Part shown: positions 20,852 to 30,213 of the stretch, piece after piece
Layout of the letters: each line of letters opens with the position of its first letter
Numbering within the stretch: the stretch's first letter is position 1
Origin: SAR202 cluster bacterium
GTDB lineage: Bacteria; Chloroflexota; Dehalococcoidia; Lucifugimonadales; UBA2962
NCBI GenBank assembly: GCA_009392275.1
Contig: VFGV01000008.1
Span: 34,501 to 98,500, forward strand
Reading direction: 5' to 3'
Length of the DNA stretch: 64,000 nt
Made by a program: the position numbers and the translations under genes
Notes under the pieces: generated by a model
What the model saw: the letters and a program-made list of their open reading frames with translations, nothing else
Told to the model about the DNA's origin: nothing
Databases searched by the model: none

Positions 20852-22230
20852 GCAAATCTCCCTACGCCAGATTCACCTTCAAACTCCCACAATCCAAGAT
20901 CAACAGCATGAACTATTTCATCAACCTCTTGGCGAGTTATACATAATGGAGGGCCAAAATGCAGTATGTTTTCACGAGCTCTAAAAATTAATCCTTTGGA
21001 TTTGAACTTCTCAGTCAACCTAACGCCGATTTGAACATCCGGATCAAATCCAGCTTTGGTTTGTCTGTCACTTACAAGTTCCATAGCCAAAAACAATCCA
21101 ATACCTCTAACATCGCCAACAAAAGGGTGATCCTGAATCATATTTTCAAGCTGATCTTTGAAATACTCACCAACTTCTTTGGCATTATCAACCATATTTT
21201 CTTCTTCAATTATCGATATGTTTTTAAGCGCTGCAGCAGCTGATACTGGATGTCCACTATTGGTTAAGACATGTTTCAGCGAAGAATCTCCACCTGAAAA
21301 ACTATCAGCAATACGATCGCTCACAATCGTTCCAGCCATAGGCAAGTATGCACTAATAATCCCTTTAGCCACAGTCATAATATCTGGAGATACATTGAAG
21401 TGTTCCATGGCAAACATTTTTCCTGTTCTACCAAAACCGCATACGACTTCATCAGCAATCATTATTACGCCATATCGATCACATATTTCCCGCACCATAG
21501 GCCAATATTCTTTAGACGGCACCGGAGCTCCTTGAGGGATAGCAATTGGCTCTCCGATAAATGCTGATATTGTTTCAGGTCCGTAAAACAAAATCGTATC
21601 CTCAATAGCCTGAGCACAAAGTGTTGCACACTCAGATTCAGTTTTTCCGCCAAACTCACATCTATATGGATTTGGTTGAGGCACATGAAGCATACCAGGA
21701 TAAGCAGGCCCATAATCAGCCTTTTGAACTGCCGGGCCATCACCGGTCCAAAGAACCCCACCTGTCATTCCATGATACGAGCCTTTTCTGCTTATGACTC
21801 GATAACGTCCTGGTTCTCCACGATGGTTATGATATGCCTTTGCAATCTTTAATGCAGTTTCATTGGCCTCCGAACCACCTGTGGAAAAAAACACTCGATT
21901 GAGATCACCTGGTGCTAATTCAGCAAGTTTTTCGGCTAATTTGATTACTATCTCTGTGGTAGTACCAATTGGGCAAAAGGGAGTTTTATTGATTTGCTCG
22001 TATACAGCTTGGGCAATTTCAGGCCTTCCGTAGCCAATATTTACACAACTATAACCAGCATTGACATCTATCCAGTTATTTCCCTGGCTATCAGTAACCC
22101 TTACTCCCTTTCCAGAAGTAATAACATGAGGACCGCCGGACTCAGCCATTTCCGTCCAATCTCGATTATGAATCCATAAATTATTTAAAGCCTTTAAACG
22201 AACATGTTCTATTTCGGCTGGCGTATTCAT
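20848..22230 (-). CDS. Class-III (PLP) aminotransferase, paralog of the 19499-20851 gene
   Basis: IMIADEVVCGFGRTGKMFAMEHFNVSPDIMTVAKGIISAYLPMAG; stop/start overlap with downstream paralog. Confidence 0.92.
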   Translation of the reverse strand: MNTPAEIEHVRLKALNNLWIHNRDWTEMAESGGPHVITSGKGVRVTDSQGNNWIDVNAGYSCVNIGYGRPEIAQAVYEQINKTPFCPIGTTTEIVIKLAEKLAELAPGDLNRVFFSTGGSEANETALKIAKAYHNHRGEPGRYRVISRKGSYHGMTGGVLWTGDGPAVQKADYGPAYPGMLHVPQPNPYRCEFGGKTESECATLCAQAIEDTILFYGPETISAFIGEPIAIPQGAPVPSKEYWPMVREICDRYGVIMIADEVVCGFGRTGKMFAMEHFNVSPDIMTVAKGIISAYLPMAGTIVSDRIADSFSGGDSSLKHVLTNSGHPVSAAAALKNISIIEEENMVDNAKEVGEYFKDQLENMIQDHPFVGDVRGIGLFLAMELVSDRQTKAGFDPDVQIGVRLTEKFKSKGLIFRARENILHFGPPLCITRQEVDEIVHAVDLGLWEFEGESGVGRFA

Positions 22231-22395
22231 AAAAATATCCTATCTATAAGATGATCAAGATCTGTCTCCAAAAGTATATGTCTGGGTATTACACACTTAC
22301 AAGCTTTTAGAGTAAAAACCAACTAACTAAAGGGCTCATTTTCACTTTGACTCAGTTAGACTGACTGTAATAATATTTTTAGTGTAACTTAATTC

Positions 22396-22470
22396 GGCTA
22401 CGTAGCTCAGAGGCAGAGCGGGCGCTTCATAAGCGCTAGGTCACAGGTTCGAGCCCTGTCGTAGCCACCA
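22396..22470 (+). tRNA. tRNA-Met (CAT), elongator-like, CCA encoded
   Basis: GGCTACG/CGTAGCC acceptor; anticodon stem GGCGC-TTCATAA-GCGCT; TTCGAGC T-loop; encoded CCA. Confidence 0.93.
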
Positions 22471-22479
22471 AAATAAGAT

Positions 22480-23295
22480 TTAAGCTCGGTAAACACTATA
22501 TGCTGTTTTAAGTTGACTTTCCTGAAACTCTAGAGGTTTCTCACCGGAAGCAAATTCGTATAAAGCAGCTTTGTAGATTCCTTCTAGAGTGTATATTATT
22601 GTTACAGACGCAGCCGCGAGTAATACTCCGATTACTAGACCAAAAGTCTGATCAAGCAATCCAAAGAACCATCCAATAACAGCGCTGATAATCAAGGCTA
22701 AGATTTGAAAAATCCCAAATCCAAAATTAGCTGTTATTTGGTTACCCCAGGTACTTTTAAACAAACTGGTTGACTTCTTTATTGCAGCAAAAGGGCTTAA
22801 GTTTTCAGAAACAATAATTGGAACCACAAAGAAGGTCATCATAGTCCAACCTGCCTGTAGCAAACTGCCTAGAATTTGACCAACTATCCCTCTTCTATTC
22901 CCCTTTATAGCGGCTATTAAAATCGCCACAATAGTTACAATTATCGACCATATCAAAATGTGGTGAATATGCTTTATTGCGTGCGAAAAACCCGAGTAAA
23001 CATTTGGATCACCACCGCGTAATCTTTCCAAAGCAGCAGAAACTAAAGCTGAATTGAAAAACACAATTATGAAATTAGAAACAAAAACAATGACAACATA
23101 CACCTCTATTGGCTGGCCTTCTTCCTCTACATTATCCAAGCCAATTGCGCCAAAAGACCACATTAGAGCTAAAAATATTGCTATGCATGCCGCAGCCATT
23201 AACGGAAATAAAACTAATTCCTTATCTTTCTGAAGCACATTAGCTGATGCCTTCATCATTGCCATTGTTCTCGATATGTTTCCAAAAAATCCCAT
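22480..23295 (-). CDS. Integral membrane protein, DUF6159-like
   Basis: Multi-TM; SGFSHAIKHIHHILIWSIIVT, CKSTSLFKSTWGNQITANFGFG-type region. Confidence 0.65.
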   Translation of the reverse strand: MGFFGNISRTMAMMKASANVLQKDKELVLFPLMAAACIAIFLALMWSFGAIGLDNVEEEGQPIEVYVVIVFVSNFIIVFFNSALVSAALERLRGGDPNVYSGFSHAIKHIHHILIWSIIVTIVAILIAAIKGNRRGIVGQILGSLLQAGWTMMTFFVVPIIVSENLSPFAAIKKSTSLFKSTWGNQITANFGFGIFQILALIISAVIGWFFGLLDQTFGLVIGVLLAAASVTIIYTLEGIYKAALYEFASGEKPLEFQESQLKTAYSVYRA

Positions 23296-23414
23296 ATGTC
23301 TTTCTACCTTTTTATATTAATTAGCAACTAAGATTTTACCAGACAATAGACTGACTGATTTTACTTATAAAACTATTTGTCTTTTTGTTTCAACTCCACA
23401 GAATCTATTTTTGC

Positions 23415-24767
23415 TCAACAACCTATATCAAATCTTAAAGAGTGTTCCGGGAAATTATCTCCTCGACGAGAAACATCGCCTCCTCCAACTATTAGAACCG
23501 AGCAGGGTTCCATAAATGTTGCCGTCAATAAAGTCCTACCTTCGGGCAATTGAGTGATTCTTGACCATTCATTTTCTTGCACATTATATTCTTCAACGAC
23601 TTTTATTCCTGAGCCGAGTTGATTAGCGCCTCCAAACAAAATGACTTTATCTTTTAACACCGAATTTCCTTGGATTTCCGAAATTAATATTGCTACATGG
23701 TCTTGTCTCGGAAAGTCCATATTGCTAACCTCTGTCCAAGTATCAGAACTAGGATCATATATCTCAGCAGATATTCCAGGATACTGGTCTTTAGATTCAG
23801 GCTCTAGGGCAGTAGCACCTCCAGTAATAAGTACCCTGCCATCAGATAAAAGTGTCGATTGATGTCCCAATCTGGGATAGTGCATATTACTAGCAACGGT
23901 CCATATTTTTGTATAAGGGTCATATATTTCTGCAGAAGAAAGTGTTTCACCCGGAACTACTGACTCCAGGCCTCCCGTTACCAAAACACGGCCATCAATC
24001 AACTCTACGGCTGAATGAGACATCCTGTGGTGATTCATAACAGCTGACTCCTCCCACAACCTAGTTTTCACCCTATAGATTTCAGTAGTAGCCGTTATGT
24101 CTACGCCAGAACGTCCACCAATAATCATTACATCTCCGTCTGCTAAACTAATCGCTTGAGCGCGACTCCTTTTATAATTCATTTCCGAAGTCTCAACCCA
24201 TTTATTGGTATTGGGTTCATATATTTCCGATGAGAACAAATCTTTAATACCCCTAAAGACTTTATCTTCACCATCATCTTGAAACATAGCTCTGCCAGAT
24301 CCTCCAACCACTAATACTCTTCCGTCTGGTAATAAAGTTGCTGTGTGATAAGTCCTCTCCCAATTAGGAGTACCAGCTGTAAACCACTGATCATGACCAA
24401 AAGGCATTAGTTTAGCTTGGTTTTCCGCTGACGCGCGATAACTTAACCTCTTGCTACCACCTACAACTAACACAGATCCATTATCCAAAATAGTGGCAGT
24501 ATGGCCCCATCTTCCAAAGCCTAAATCTCCGGCCAATTCCCACGAGTCTTCTAATATTATCCCAAGGTTTTCTGCACTAGATATGCCTATATCCGGAGTG
24601 GGTGTAGGACTTGCCTCGGGCGTTTCTCCAGGCACAACTAAAAATTTCATGTCCTGCTCATCTGAGATTCGCATACTTTCAACTGGAGCGTTGCAGTTTA
24701 TTAAAATTATCATTAATAGTATGGAGAATAAAAACTTCGGAGTTTGAAGTATACGCAAAACCGTCAT
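23415..24767 (-). CDS. Kelch-repeat lipoprotein (about 7 repeats)
   Basis: Lipobox LINC; repeated HTATLLPDGRVLVVGG motifs. Confidence 0.85.
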   Translation of the reverse strand: MTVLRILQTPKFLFSILLMIILINCNAPVESMRISDEQDMKFLVVPGETPEASPTPTPDIGISSAENLGIILEDSWELAGDLGFGRWGHTATILDNGSVLVVGGSKRLSYRASAENQAKLMPFGHDQWFTAGTPNWERTYHTATLLPDGRVLVVGGSGRAMFQDDGEDKVFRGIKDLFSSEIYEPNTNKWVETSEMNYKRSRAQAISLADGDVMIIGGRSGVDITATTEIYRVKTRLWEESAVMNHHRMSHSAVELIDGRVLVTGGLESVVPGETLSSAEIYDPYTKIWTVASNMHYPRLGHQSTLLSDGRVLITGGATALEPESKDQYPGISAEIYDPSSDTWTEVSNMDFPRQDHVAILISEIQGNSVLKDKVILFGGANQLGSGIKVVEEYNVQENEWSRITQLPEGRTLLTATFMEPCSVLIVGGGDVSRRGDNFPEHSLRFDIGC

Positions 24768-24776
24768 TGGTGCATT

Positions 24777-25277
24777 CTATAGATTTTTACTAATAGCAGC
24801 TTGTAAGGCATCAACGTACCCAGATCCAATCAAAACTCGTGAACCATTTTTCAAAGTCAGTAAAACTCCTTTATTGCCGCTAACATTGTATGCTTTGCCC
24901 TTGGGGCCATATTTGATACCCCATCCTCCATAATCCTTTAACGGGCTATACTTGATCGACTCAGCCACTTTAATTTCATTGAATTCTAATTTTACCCAGT
25001 TGATATGGAACGGACGAAATTTTAAAAACACTCCCTCAGAATTAACCTTCGTTTCAAGTCGAATCATATAAAACAGTAAAGGGAAAACTAAGCCTAAAAC
25101 CAACGTTAAAGTCAATAAAACAAAATCTTCTTGTTGATTGATACCTATTGGTTTCTCAAAAATAGTATGTTTGATACACAAAGCCAAACATACTATCGGG
25201 GAAATTGAAATTAGAGTCCATATCCACCATGCCCTAAACGACTGTTTTTCATTAAAATGTATCTTAGACTTGTCCAT
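24777..25277 (-). CDS. Small membrane protein with two TM helices and PH-like C-terminus (DUF6141-like)
   Basis: Two hydrophobic helices followed by a beta-rich region (GGWGIKYGPKGKAYNVSGNKGVLLTLKNGSRVLIGS). Confidence 0.55.
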   Translation of the reverse strand: MDKSKIHFNEKQSFRAWWIWTLISISPIVCLALCIKHTIFEKPIGINQQEDFVLLTLTLVLGLVFPLLFYMIRLETKVNSEGVFLKFRPFHINWVKLEFNEIKVAESIKYSPLKDYGGWGIKYGPKGKAYNVSGNKGVLLTLKNGSRVLIGSGYVDALQAAISKNL

Positions 25278-25376
25278 AACTTATCTAATACTAATAAAAA
25301 TATATAAAATATGTGCTGAATATTAATTATGCATTTGTTTTAGACTTATTCCAACTTAGTTTAGGTTTTATTCTTA

Positions 25377-26147
25377 CTATATGTCTCGTTTACCTGCGGA
25401 TATTTTCGCGGGTAAACGAGACTCTCCTGAATTCCTAGACTTTAATAATTCAAGATGAAGATGTTTTTGTGGGGGCAAATAACTGATGCCTCTAAGCATT
25501 TTCCATTCATAAGGATTAATTGCTATTAAGTTCATACGGTATTGTCCTCTTACCTGAACTCTACGTTCTCTAGGCTGTTGCTCGATAAAACCCTTATTTA
25601 CTAAAGCTGATATACGGTCATCAACAGTTCTAGAAAGGCTCTGTTTTTCATAATCATTTAATGCAAACCATTTAGGGAAAAGTTTAGCCCATGTATTTTC
25701 TTCCGGGTCTAAATGAAAGTTCATATTCTCCTGTTTTTCCTCATGAGAATAACCTGTTTTCATCTTTTGCCTTACAGCCCCTATCAACTCAACTCGTTCC
25801 TTTGTTACCCATTTATCCGGAAGCTTATTCGCAGCGTACTTAGAACTCTTAGATGCTTTATAGTGTCGCCAATGTGTTAAAGAATCAGTTTCCCAGCATA
25901 ACAAAATTTCAGTATCAATTAATGCAAATGGCGGCTTTTCAAGTTTTTGATATGACCCACTAATTAAATTGCTCTCATTGTCCTTAGAAAGTCTTGGTTG
26001 ATTGAAATAATGGATATCAAGCAATTTACCCAAAATATCATCCATCACGGAGATATTATTGGCATCACCATACGATTTTAAAGCATCTCGATTAGATCGA
26101 CTGAGCCTCACAGTTGTCATATTGGTTTTTTTATTTTTCCCAAGCAT
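25377..26147 (-). CDS. Protein of unknown family with RHH-like N-terminus; paralog of the 54074-54580 gene
   Basis: Shares EILLCW..SL..W, WAKL[FY]P.WF, T[VI]D.RI.AL[VI]N.GFIE..PR and EW..L..IS with the second copy. Confidence 0.7.
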   Translation of the reverse strand: MLGKNKKTNMTTVRLSRSNRDALKSYGDANNISVMDDILGKLLDIHYFNQPRLSKDNESNLISGSYQKLEKPPFALIDTEILLCWETDSLTHWRHYKASKSSKYAANKLPDKWVTKERVELIGAVRQKMKTGYSHEEKQENMNFHLDPEENTWAKLFPKWFALNDYEKQSLSRTVDDRISALVNKGFIEQQPRERRVQVRGQYRMNLIAINPYEWKMLRGISYLPPQKHLHLELLKSRNSGESRLPAKISAGKRDI

Positions 26148-26286
26148 ACTCTATAAATGTCATTGTTTTATTATCTAAAAATACCTTTAATGCCAATTTA
26201 AAATGTGTAGTCACACTTAAATGCAAATATATCAAGAATTTCTCTTTCTCTACTTTTTTAAAGGAAAGCTACTCTTGTTACGAAAA

Positions 26287-26874
26287 CTATCTTAATTTAC
26301 GAGCTTTATTGTAAGCCTGAATTGACCTGTCACGCCAACCATCTCTTTCACCTTGGATTGATTTTTGCGAGTAGGTTTCATAAACGATACCTAGTGTTTG
26401 ATAGACTTGCCAGCTACCAGGCGATATGCGCGATGCTTGCACCAAATCATCTACCGCCATTTGACAGCTTTTTATATCTCCAAACGCTTCACAATTCTGG
26501 TGGTAAGTTATCGCTCGCCCGATGTAAGCCCTATCAAGAGATATTCCAATATTCAAATCTTTTATTTCTCTTAATTCAGCATCTTCATAATGCTCAATAT
26601 ATGAAGTAAAATCATTTCGCGCAAGCTCAATATCCTCCATGGTTGCGGCTGACTCATAGTACGAATAAGCTCTCAAAAAGTAGGCGTCGTTATTCTCAGA
26701 ATTTTCTTGTATAGCAGCACTGAAATCATCAATTGCCAATTTGTACGCTTTAATTACCAAATGTTCAATTCCGCTATCAATATATTTAGTGTCAGAAGAT
26801 CCACAACCAACAAGAATTAAAGCATTTAAAGCTATAATTACTACGATATAATCTCTTAATTTTCTCACAAGCAT
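26287..26874 (-). CDS. TPR-type lipoprotein
   Basis: Lipobox ILVGC; TPR-like helices (AYKLAIDDFSAAIQENSENNDAYFLRAYSYY). Confidence 0.65.
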   Translation of the reverse strand: MLVRKLRDYIVVIIALNALILVGCGSSDTKYIDSGIEHLVIKAYKLAIDDFSAAIQENSENNDAYFLRAYSYYESAATMEDIELARNDFTSYIEHYEDAELREIKDLNIGISLDRAYIGRAITYHQNCEAFGDIKSCQMAVDDLVQASRISPGSWQVYQTLGIVYETYSQKSIQGERDGWRDRSIQAYNKARKLR

Positions 26875-26987
26875 ATTGCACTCATATCTATTATTACAAA
26901 ACGGTACTAATAAGTTTTAACATATATTGCTCAACCTAGCGGTATTTATAGCCTCAAATTTTTAAGATATACTTACATTTCAAATTA

Positions 26988-27064
26988 GGGCGATTAGCTC
27001 AGTTGGCTAGAGCACCTCGTTTACACCGAGGGGGTCGGGGGTTCGAGTCCCTCATCGCCCACCA
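26988..27064 (+). tRNA. tRNA-Val (TAC), CCA encoded
   Basis: GGGCGAT/ATCGCCC acceptor; CTCGT-TTACACC-type anticodon region with TAC; GTTCGAGTC T-loop. Confidence 0.93.
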
Positions 27065-27095
27065 TATCTAAATTTCATTTGTTACACAGGTCAAT

Positions 27096-27181
27096 GCCGA
27101 AGTGGCGGAACGGCAGACGCGCTGCGTTCAGGTCGCAGTGCCCGCAAGGGCGTGTGGGTTCAAATCCCTCCTTCGGCACCA
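27096..27181 (+). tRNA. tRNA-Leu (CAG), CCA encoded
   Basis: GCCGAAG/CTTCGGC acceptor; CTGCG-TTCAGGT-CGCAG anticodon arm; long variable arm; encoded CCA. Confidence 0.93.
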
Positions 27182-27251
27182 AAAGTGATAACAACTTATC
27201 AAGTTGGATTTAATGAGGCATGACAACTAAGTATAATATGCCAAACATGAT

Positions 27252-27327
27252 GCGCTTGTAGCTCAGTGGATAGAGCGCAGCCCTGCGGAGGCTGAGGTCG
27301 TGGGTTCGAATCCCACCAAGCGCGCCA
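27252..27327 (+). tRNA. tRNA-Arg (GCG), CCA encoded
   Basis: GCGCTTG/CAAGCGC acceptor; CAGCC-CTGCGGA-GGCTG anticodon arm; encoded CCA. Confidence 0.9.
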
Positions 27328-27383
27328 TCATCTTTTGAACTTAAATTCAATCCGCAATCCGAGCTCTTAATTAACGCCTACCT

Positions 27384-28604
27384 TTAAGGAGTAAAACTCT
27401 CTACTTGCGCTGTCACGCCTTCCCTACCTTGTCCACCTATTATTAATATTAAGTTACTGTTAAGGCGAATCATTTCATGTCTATATCTATCGTTATTCAT
27501 ATCCTCTAATTCTTCCCATACACCAGTAGATACATCATATAAAGCAGCAGCACGTAAGCCATACCCGATACCGCCTGTAAGCAATATTTTACCTGTGCTT
27601 AAACGGATGATTGCTCCCTCAGCGTGAGGTTGTATTGTATTTCCGGTTTTTTCCCATGTGTTTGTCTCGGGATTGTAGATTTCACTAGTTAATTTTTTCC
27701 CTCTGCCGCCTACCACTAACACCCGTCCATCATCAAGCAAAACTGCATGGTGATCCGCTCTACCAGTAGACATTTCGGCTACGACAGTCCAAGTATTTGT
27801 ATTTGGATCAAAAATTTCAGCACTTTTTTCATATGGAGGGTCTAATTTACCGCCACCGGTAATTAACACCCTGCCATCATCTAATAAAGTCGCCGTATGC
27901 CTTGCTCTAGTCACTGACATGTCTGGAACAGCTTCCCATTGACCAGTTACAGGATCATAAACTTCAGATGAACTTAAGTCTTGATAGTCTCTTCCCTCGC
28001 CTCCAGTAATTAACACTCTTCCATCATTCAAGGATGTACATGGCATATAATCTCGTTCAGTGACTAACTCACCCGTAGATGACCAAGTGTTCGCATCAGC
28101 GTCATAGATTTCAGAGGTAGGAATAGCCATATTTAAATTCCCCCTGCCTCCAGCTACCAACACTCTCCCATCTGGTAGCAACGCGACACACAGATCATGA
28201 CGATTATCTTTCATATCTCCGGCCATTTCCCAAACTCCAGTGACCGGATCGAATACTTCAGCAGAAGTATAAATGATTCCTCTCTGACTGCCTGAACCTT
28301 GCCCACCAACGACAAACACTCTTCCATCATTAAGTAATACCGCGCCATGAGAGCCTCTTTTATTCCTCATAACGCTAGCTGCTTCGAACCCTCTCGCCTC
28401 TCCTGCAACGACAGGTTTTGCCTCTCCCGTATATTCTTCATCTCCGGATTGTCCGGTAAAAAATGTTACGTCAGTAGAGAAATCATCTACTGCTTCCTCT
28501 TCAGATGTAGTCCCAGAACAAGCAACTACCCCCAACGATAAAAGTACAATAATAAAAATCGATGATAAAACCTTGAAACCAGTTGTACTGTGAAGACTAT
28601 TCAT
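27384..28604 (-). CDS. Kelch-repeat lipoprotein (about 7 repeats), paralog of the 23415-24767 gene
   Basis: Lipobox VVAC; HTATLLDDGRVLITGGG repeats. Start at ATG 28604 after GGAG. Confidence 0.87.
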   Translation of the reverse strand: MNSLHSTTGFKVLSSIFIIVLLSLGVVACSGTTSEEEAVDDFSTDVTFFTGQSGDEEYTGEAKPVVAGEARGFEAASVMRNKRGSHGAVLLNDGRVFVVGGQGSGSQRGIIYTSAEVFDPVTGVWEMAGDMKDNRHDLCVALLPDGRVLVAGGRGNLNMAIPTSEIYDADANTWSSTGELVTERDYMPCTSLNDGRVLITGGEGRDYQDLSSSEVYDPVTGQWEAVPDMSVTRARHTATLLDDGRVLITGGGKLDPPYEKSAEIFDPNTNTWTVVAEMSTGRADHHAVLLDDGRVLVVGGRGKKLTSEIYNPETNTWEKTGNTIQPHAEGAIIRLSTGKILLTGGIGYGLRAAALYDVSTGVWEELEDMNNDRYRHEMIRLNSNLILIIGGQGREGVTAQVESFTP

Positions 28605-28629
28605 TACTAAATTCACTCCATTAATTAAT

Positions 28630-29052
28630 TTAGTTTTTAACCAATTGAAATTTTGGCAAGCTTAATTCCTCGGTAATCTTATCAAACGTAACCACAACTT
28701 CCATACCTATTCTAATTTTTTCCGGTGTAGGATCCTCAATCCCCACAATATTAGTAGCCATCCGCGGGCCCTCGTACAATTCCACTATAGCAATAATAAA
28801 AGGCGCTTCATCCTGGAAACCTTGATTAGGAGATCGATGAATAATTGAGAATGCATAAACCACCCCTCGTCCACTCGATATAACCCATTCGGTATCGCGA
28901 GAAAAACAACAGGGAGAAATATCCCTTGGATAAAAATATGATTCTGAACATTGATTGCATTTTTGGATCCAAAGCTCCCCTTCAGAGGCTTTATTCCAAT
29001 AAAATTCAGACTCTCCTTGTGGAATTGGTAGTATTTTTTTATAGTTGTTCAT
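28630..29052 (-). CDS. Zn-ribbon / OB-fold (DUF35-type) acyl-CoA-associated protein
   Basis: C..C...YFYPR...CC rubredoxin-like ribbon; OB-fold domain (VVYAFSIIHRSPNQGF); adjacent to thiolase. Confidence 0.85.
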   Translation of the reverse strand: MNNYKKILPIPQGESEFYWNKASEGELWIQKCNQCSESYFYPRDISPCCFSRDTEWVISSGRGVVYAFSIIHRSPNQGFQDEAPFIIAIVELYEGPRMATNIVGIEDPTPEKIRIGMEVVVTFDKITEELSLPKFQLVKN

Positions 29053-29057
29053 AGATC

Positions 29058-30191
29058 TTATTCAAGGCCCAAAATAGCGGTACCTGCTGATGAAAGGTAT
29101 CCACCTGTCCCATTAATTAGAGCAATTTCTGGTGATGCAAGTTGACGTTCGCCAGTCTCCCCTCTTAACTGTCTCACAGCCTCTAATACTAAAAACATCC
29201 CATACATGCCGGAGTGCGTGTAAGACAAACCTCCGCCAGACGTGTTCATAGCAAAATCCCCTCCTGGTGCTGTTCTTTGGTTGGCCACGAATTCTGGACC
29301 TTCCCCAGGTTTGCAAAAACCTAATGCTTCCAGAGTAACCAAAACAGTATACGTAAATGAATCGTAGATCATGGCCAAGTCAATATCTGAATGAACCACA
29401 CCCGCCATGCCAAAAGCTCTAGCTCCAGTATCTTTAGAAATAGGCGATGTTAAATCAGGCATTTGACTAATAATGGCATGATCATGACTTTCAGTAGCTC
29501 CTAAAACCCAGACTGGCTGCTTTTTCAAATCTTTTGCCACGTCAGCCGAGGTTATAACATAAGCCCCCCCAGCATCGGTAACAATGCAACAATCCAGTAA
29601 GTGGAAAGGCCATGCCACCCATCTGGAATTATGGTAATCATCCTTTGTCATAGGATCACGCATATATGCCTTTGGGTTTAACTGAGCCCACTTTCTAGTA
29701 GAAACAGCAATTTCAGCCATAGCATCTCTAGTTCTATCTTCTCCGTAAATATGCATATACCTAGAAGCTGCCAGACTATATGCAGCTGGTGCATTTATGA
29801 TTCCATATGGCGCTTCAAACTGTGATCCCGGCTCTGCAGCGTCAGCAACGGCTCTAGTTCGTGCACTACGTCCTGCCTGTCCATGAGTTACAAGAACCAC
29901 GTTGCAATATCCCGCTCTAATTGCAGCCATAGCATGAGCTATATGTATTATGAAAGATGATCCGCCGACATTCGTGCCATCAGTAAAAGTTGGCGTTATT
30001 CCTAAATACTCTGCAACCACCATTGATGAATAACCGGCAGTCAAAAGACCGTCAACTTGATCAATCGAAATTCCGGCATCTTCCAAAGCGTTATATGCTG
30101 CCTCAGCATGATGCTGAAGAGATGACTTTCCTGGAACTTTCCCTATTTCGTCTGATTCGCCAACACCGACGATAGCTATTTTGTTACTCAT
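29058..30191 (-). CDS. Thiolase-family protein (acetyl-CoA acetyltransferase / lipid-transfer-like)
   Basis: IAIVGVGESDEIGKVPGKSSLQHHAEAAYNALEDAGI, GGLSYTHSGMYGMFLVLEAVRQLRGE. Confidence 0.88.
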   Translation of the reverse strand: MSNKIAIVGVGESDEIGKVPGKSSLQHHAEAAYNALEDAGISIDQVDGLLTAGYSSMVVAEYLGITPTFTDGTNVGGSSFIIHIAHAMAAIRAGYCNVVLVTHGQAGRSARTRAVADAAEPGSQFEAPYGIINAPAAYSLAASRYMHIYGEDRTRDAMAEIAVSTRKWAQLNPKAYMRDPMTKDDYHNSRWVAWPFHLLDCCIVTDAGGAYVITSADVAKDLKKQPVWVLGATESHDHAIISQMPDLTSPISKDTGARAFGMAGVVHSDIDLAMIYDSFTYTVLVTLEALGFCKPGEGPEFVANQRTAPGGDFAMNTSGGGLSYTHSGMYGMFLVLEAVRQLRGETGERQLASPEIALINGTGGYLSSAGTAILGLE

Positions 30192-30213
30192 TAAATTCAA
30201 CTAAGCTAGTTCA

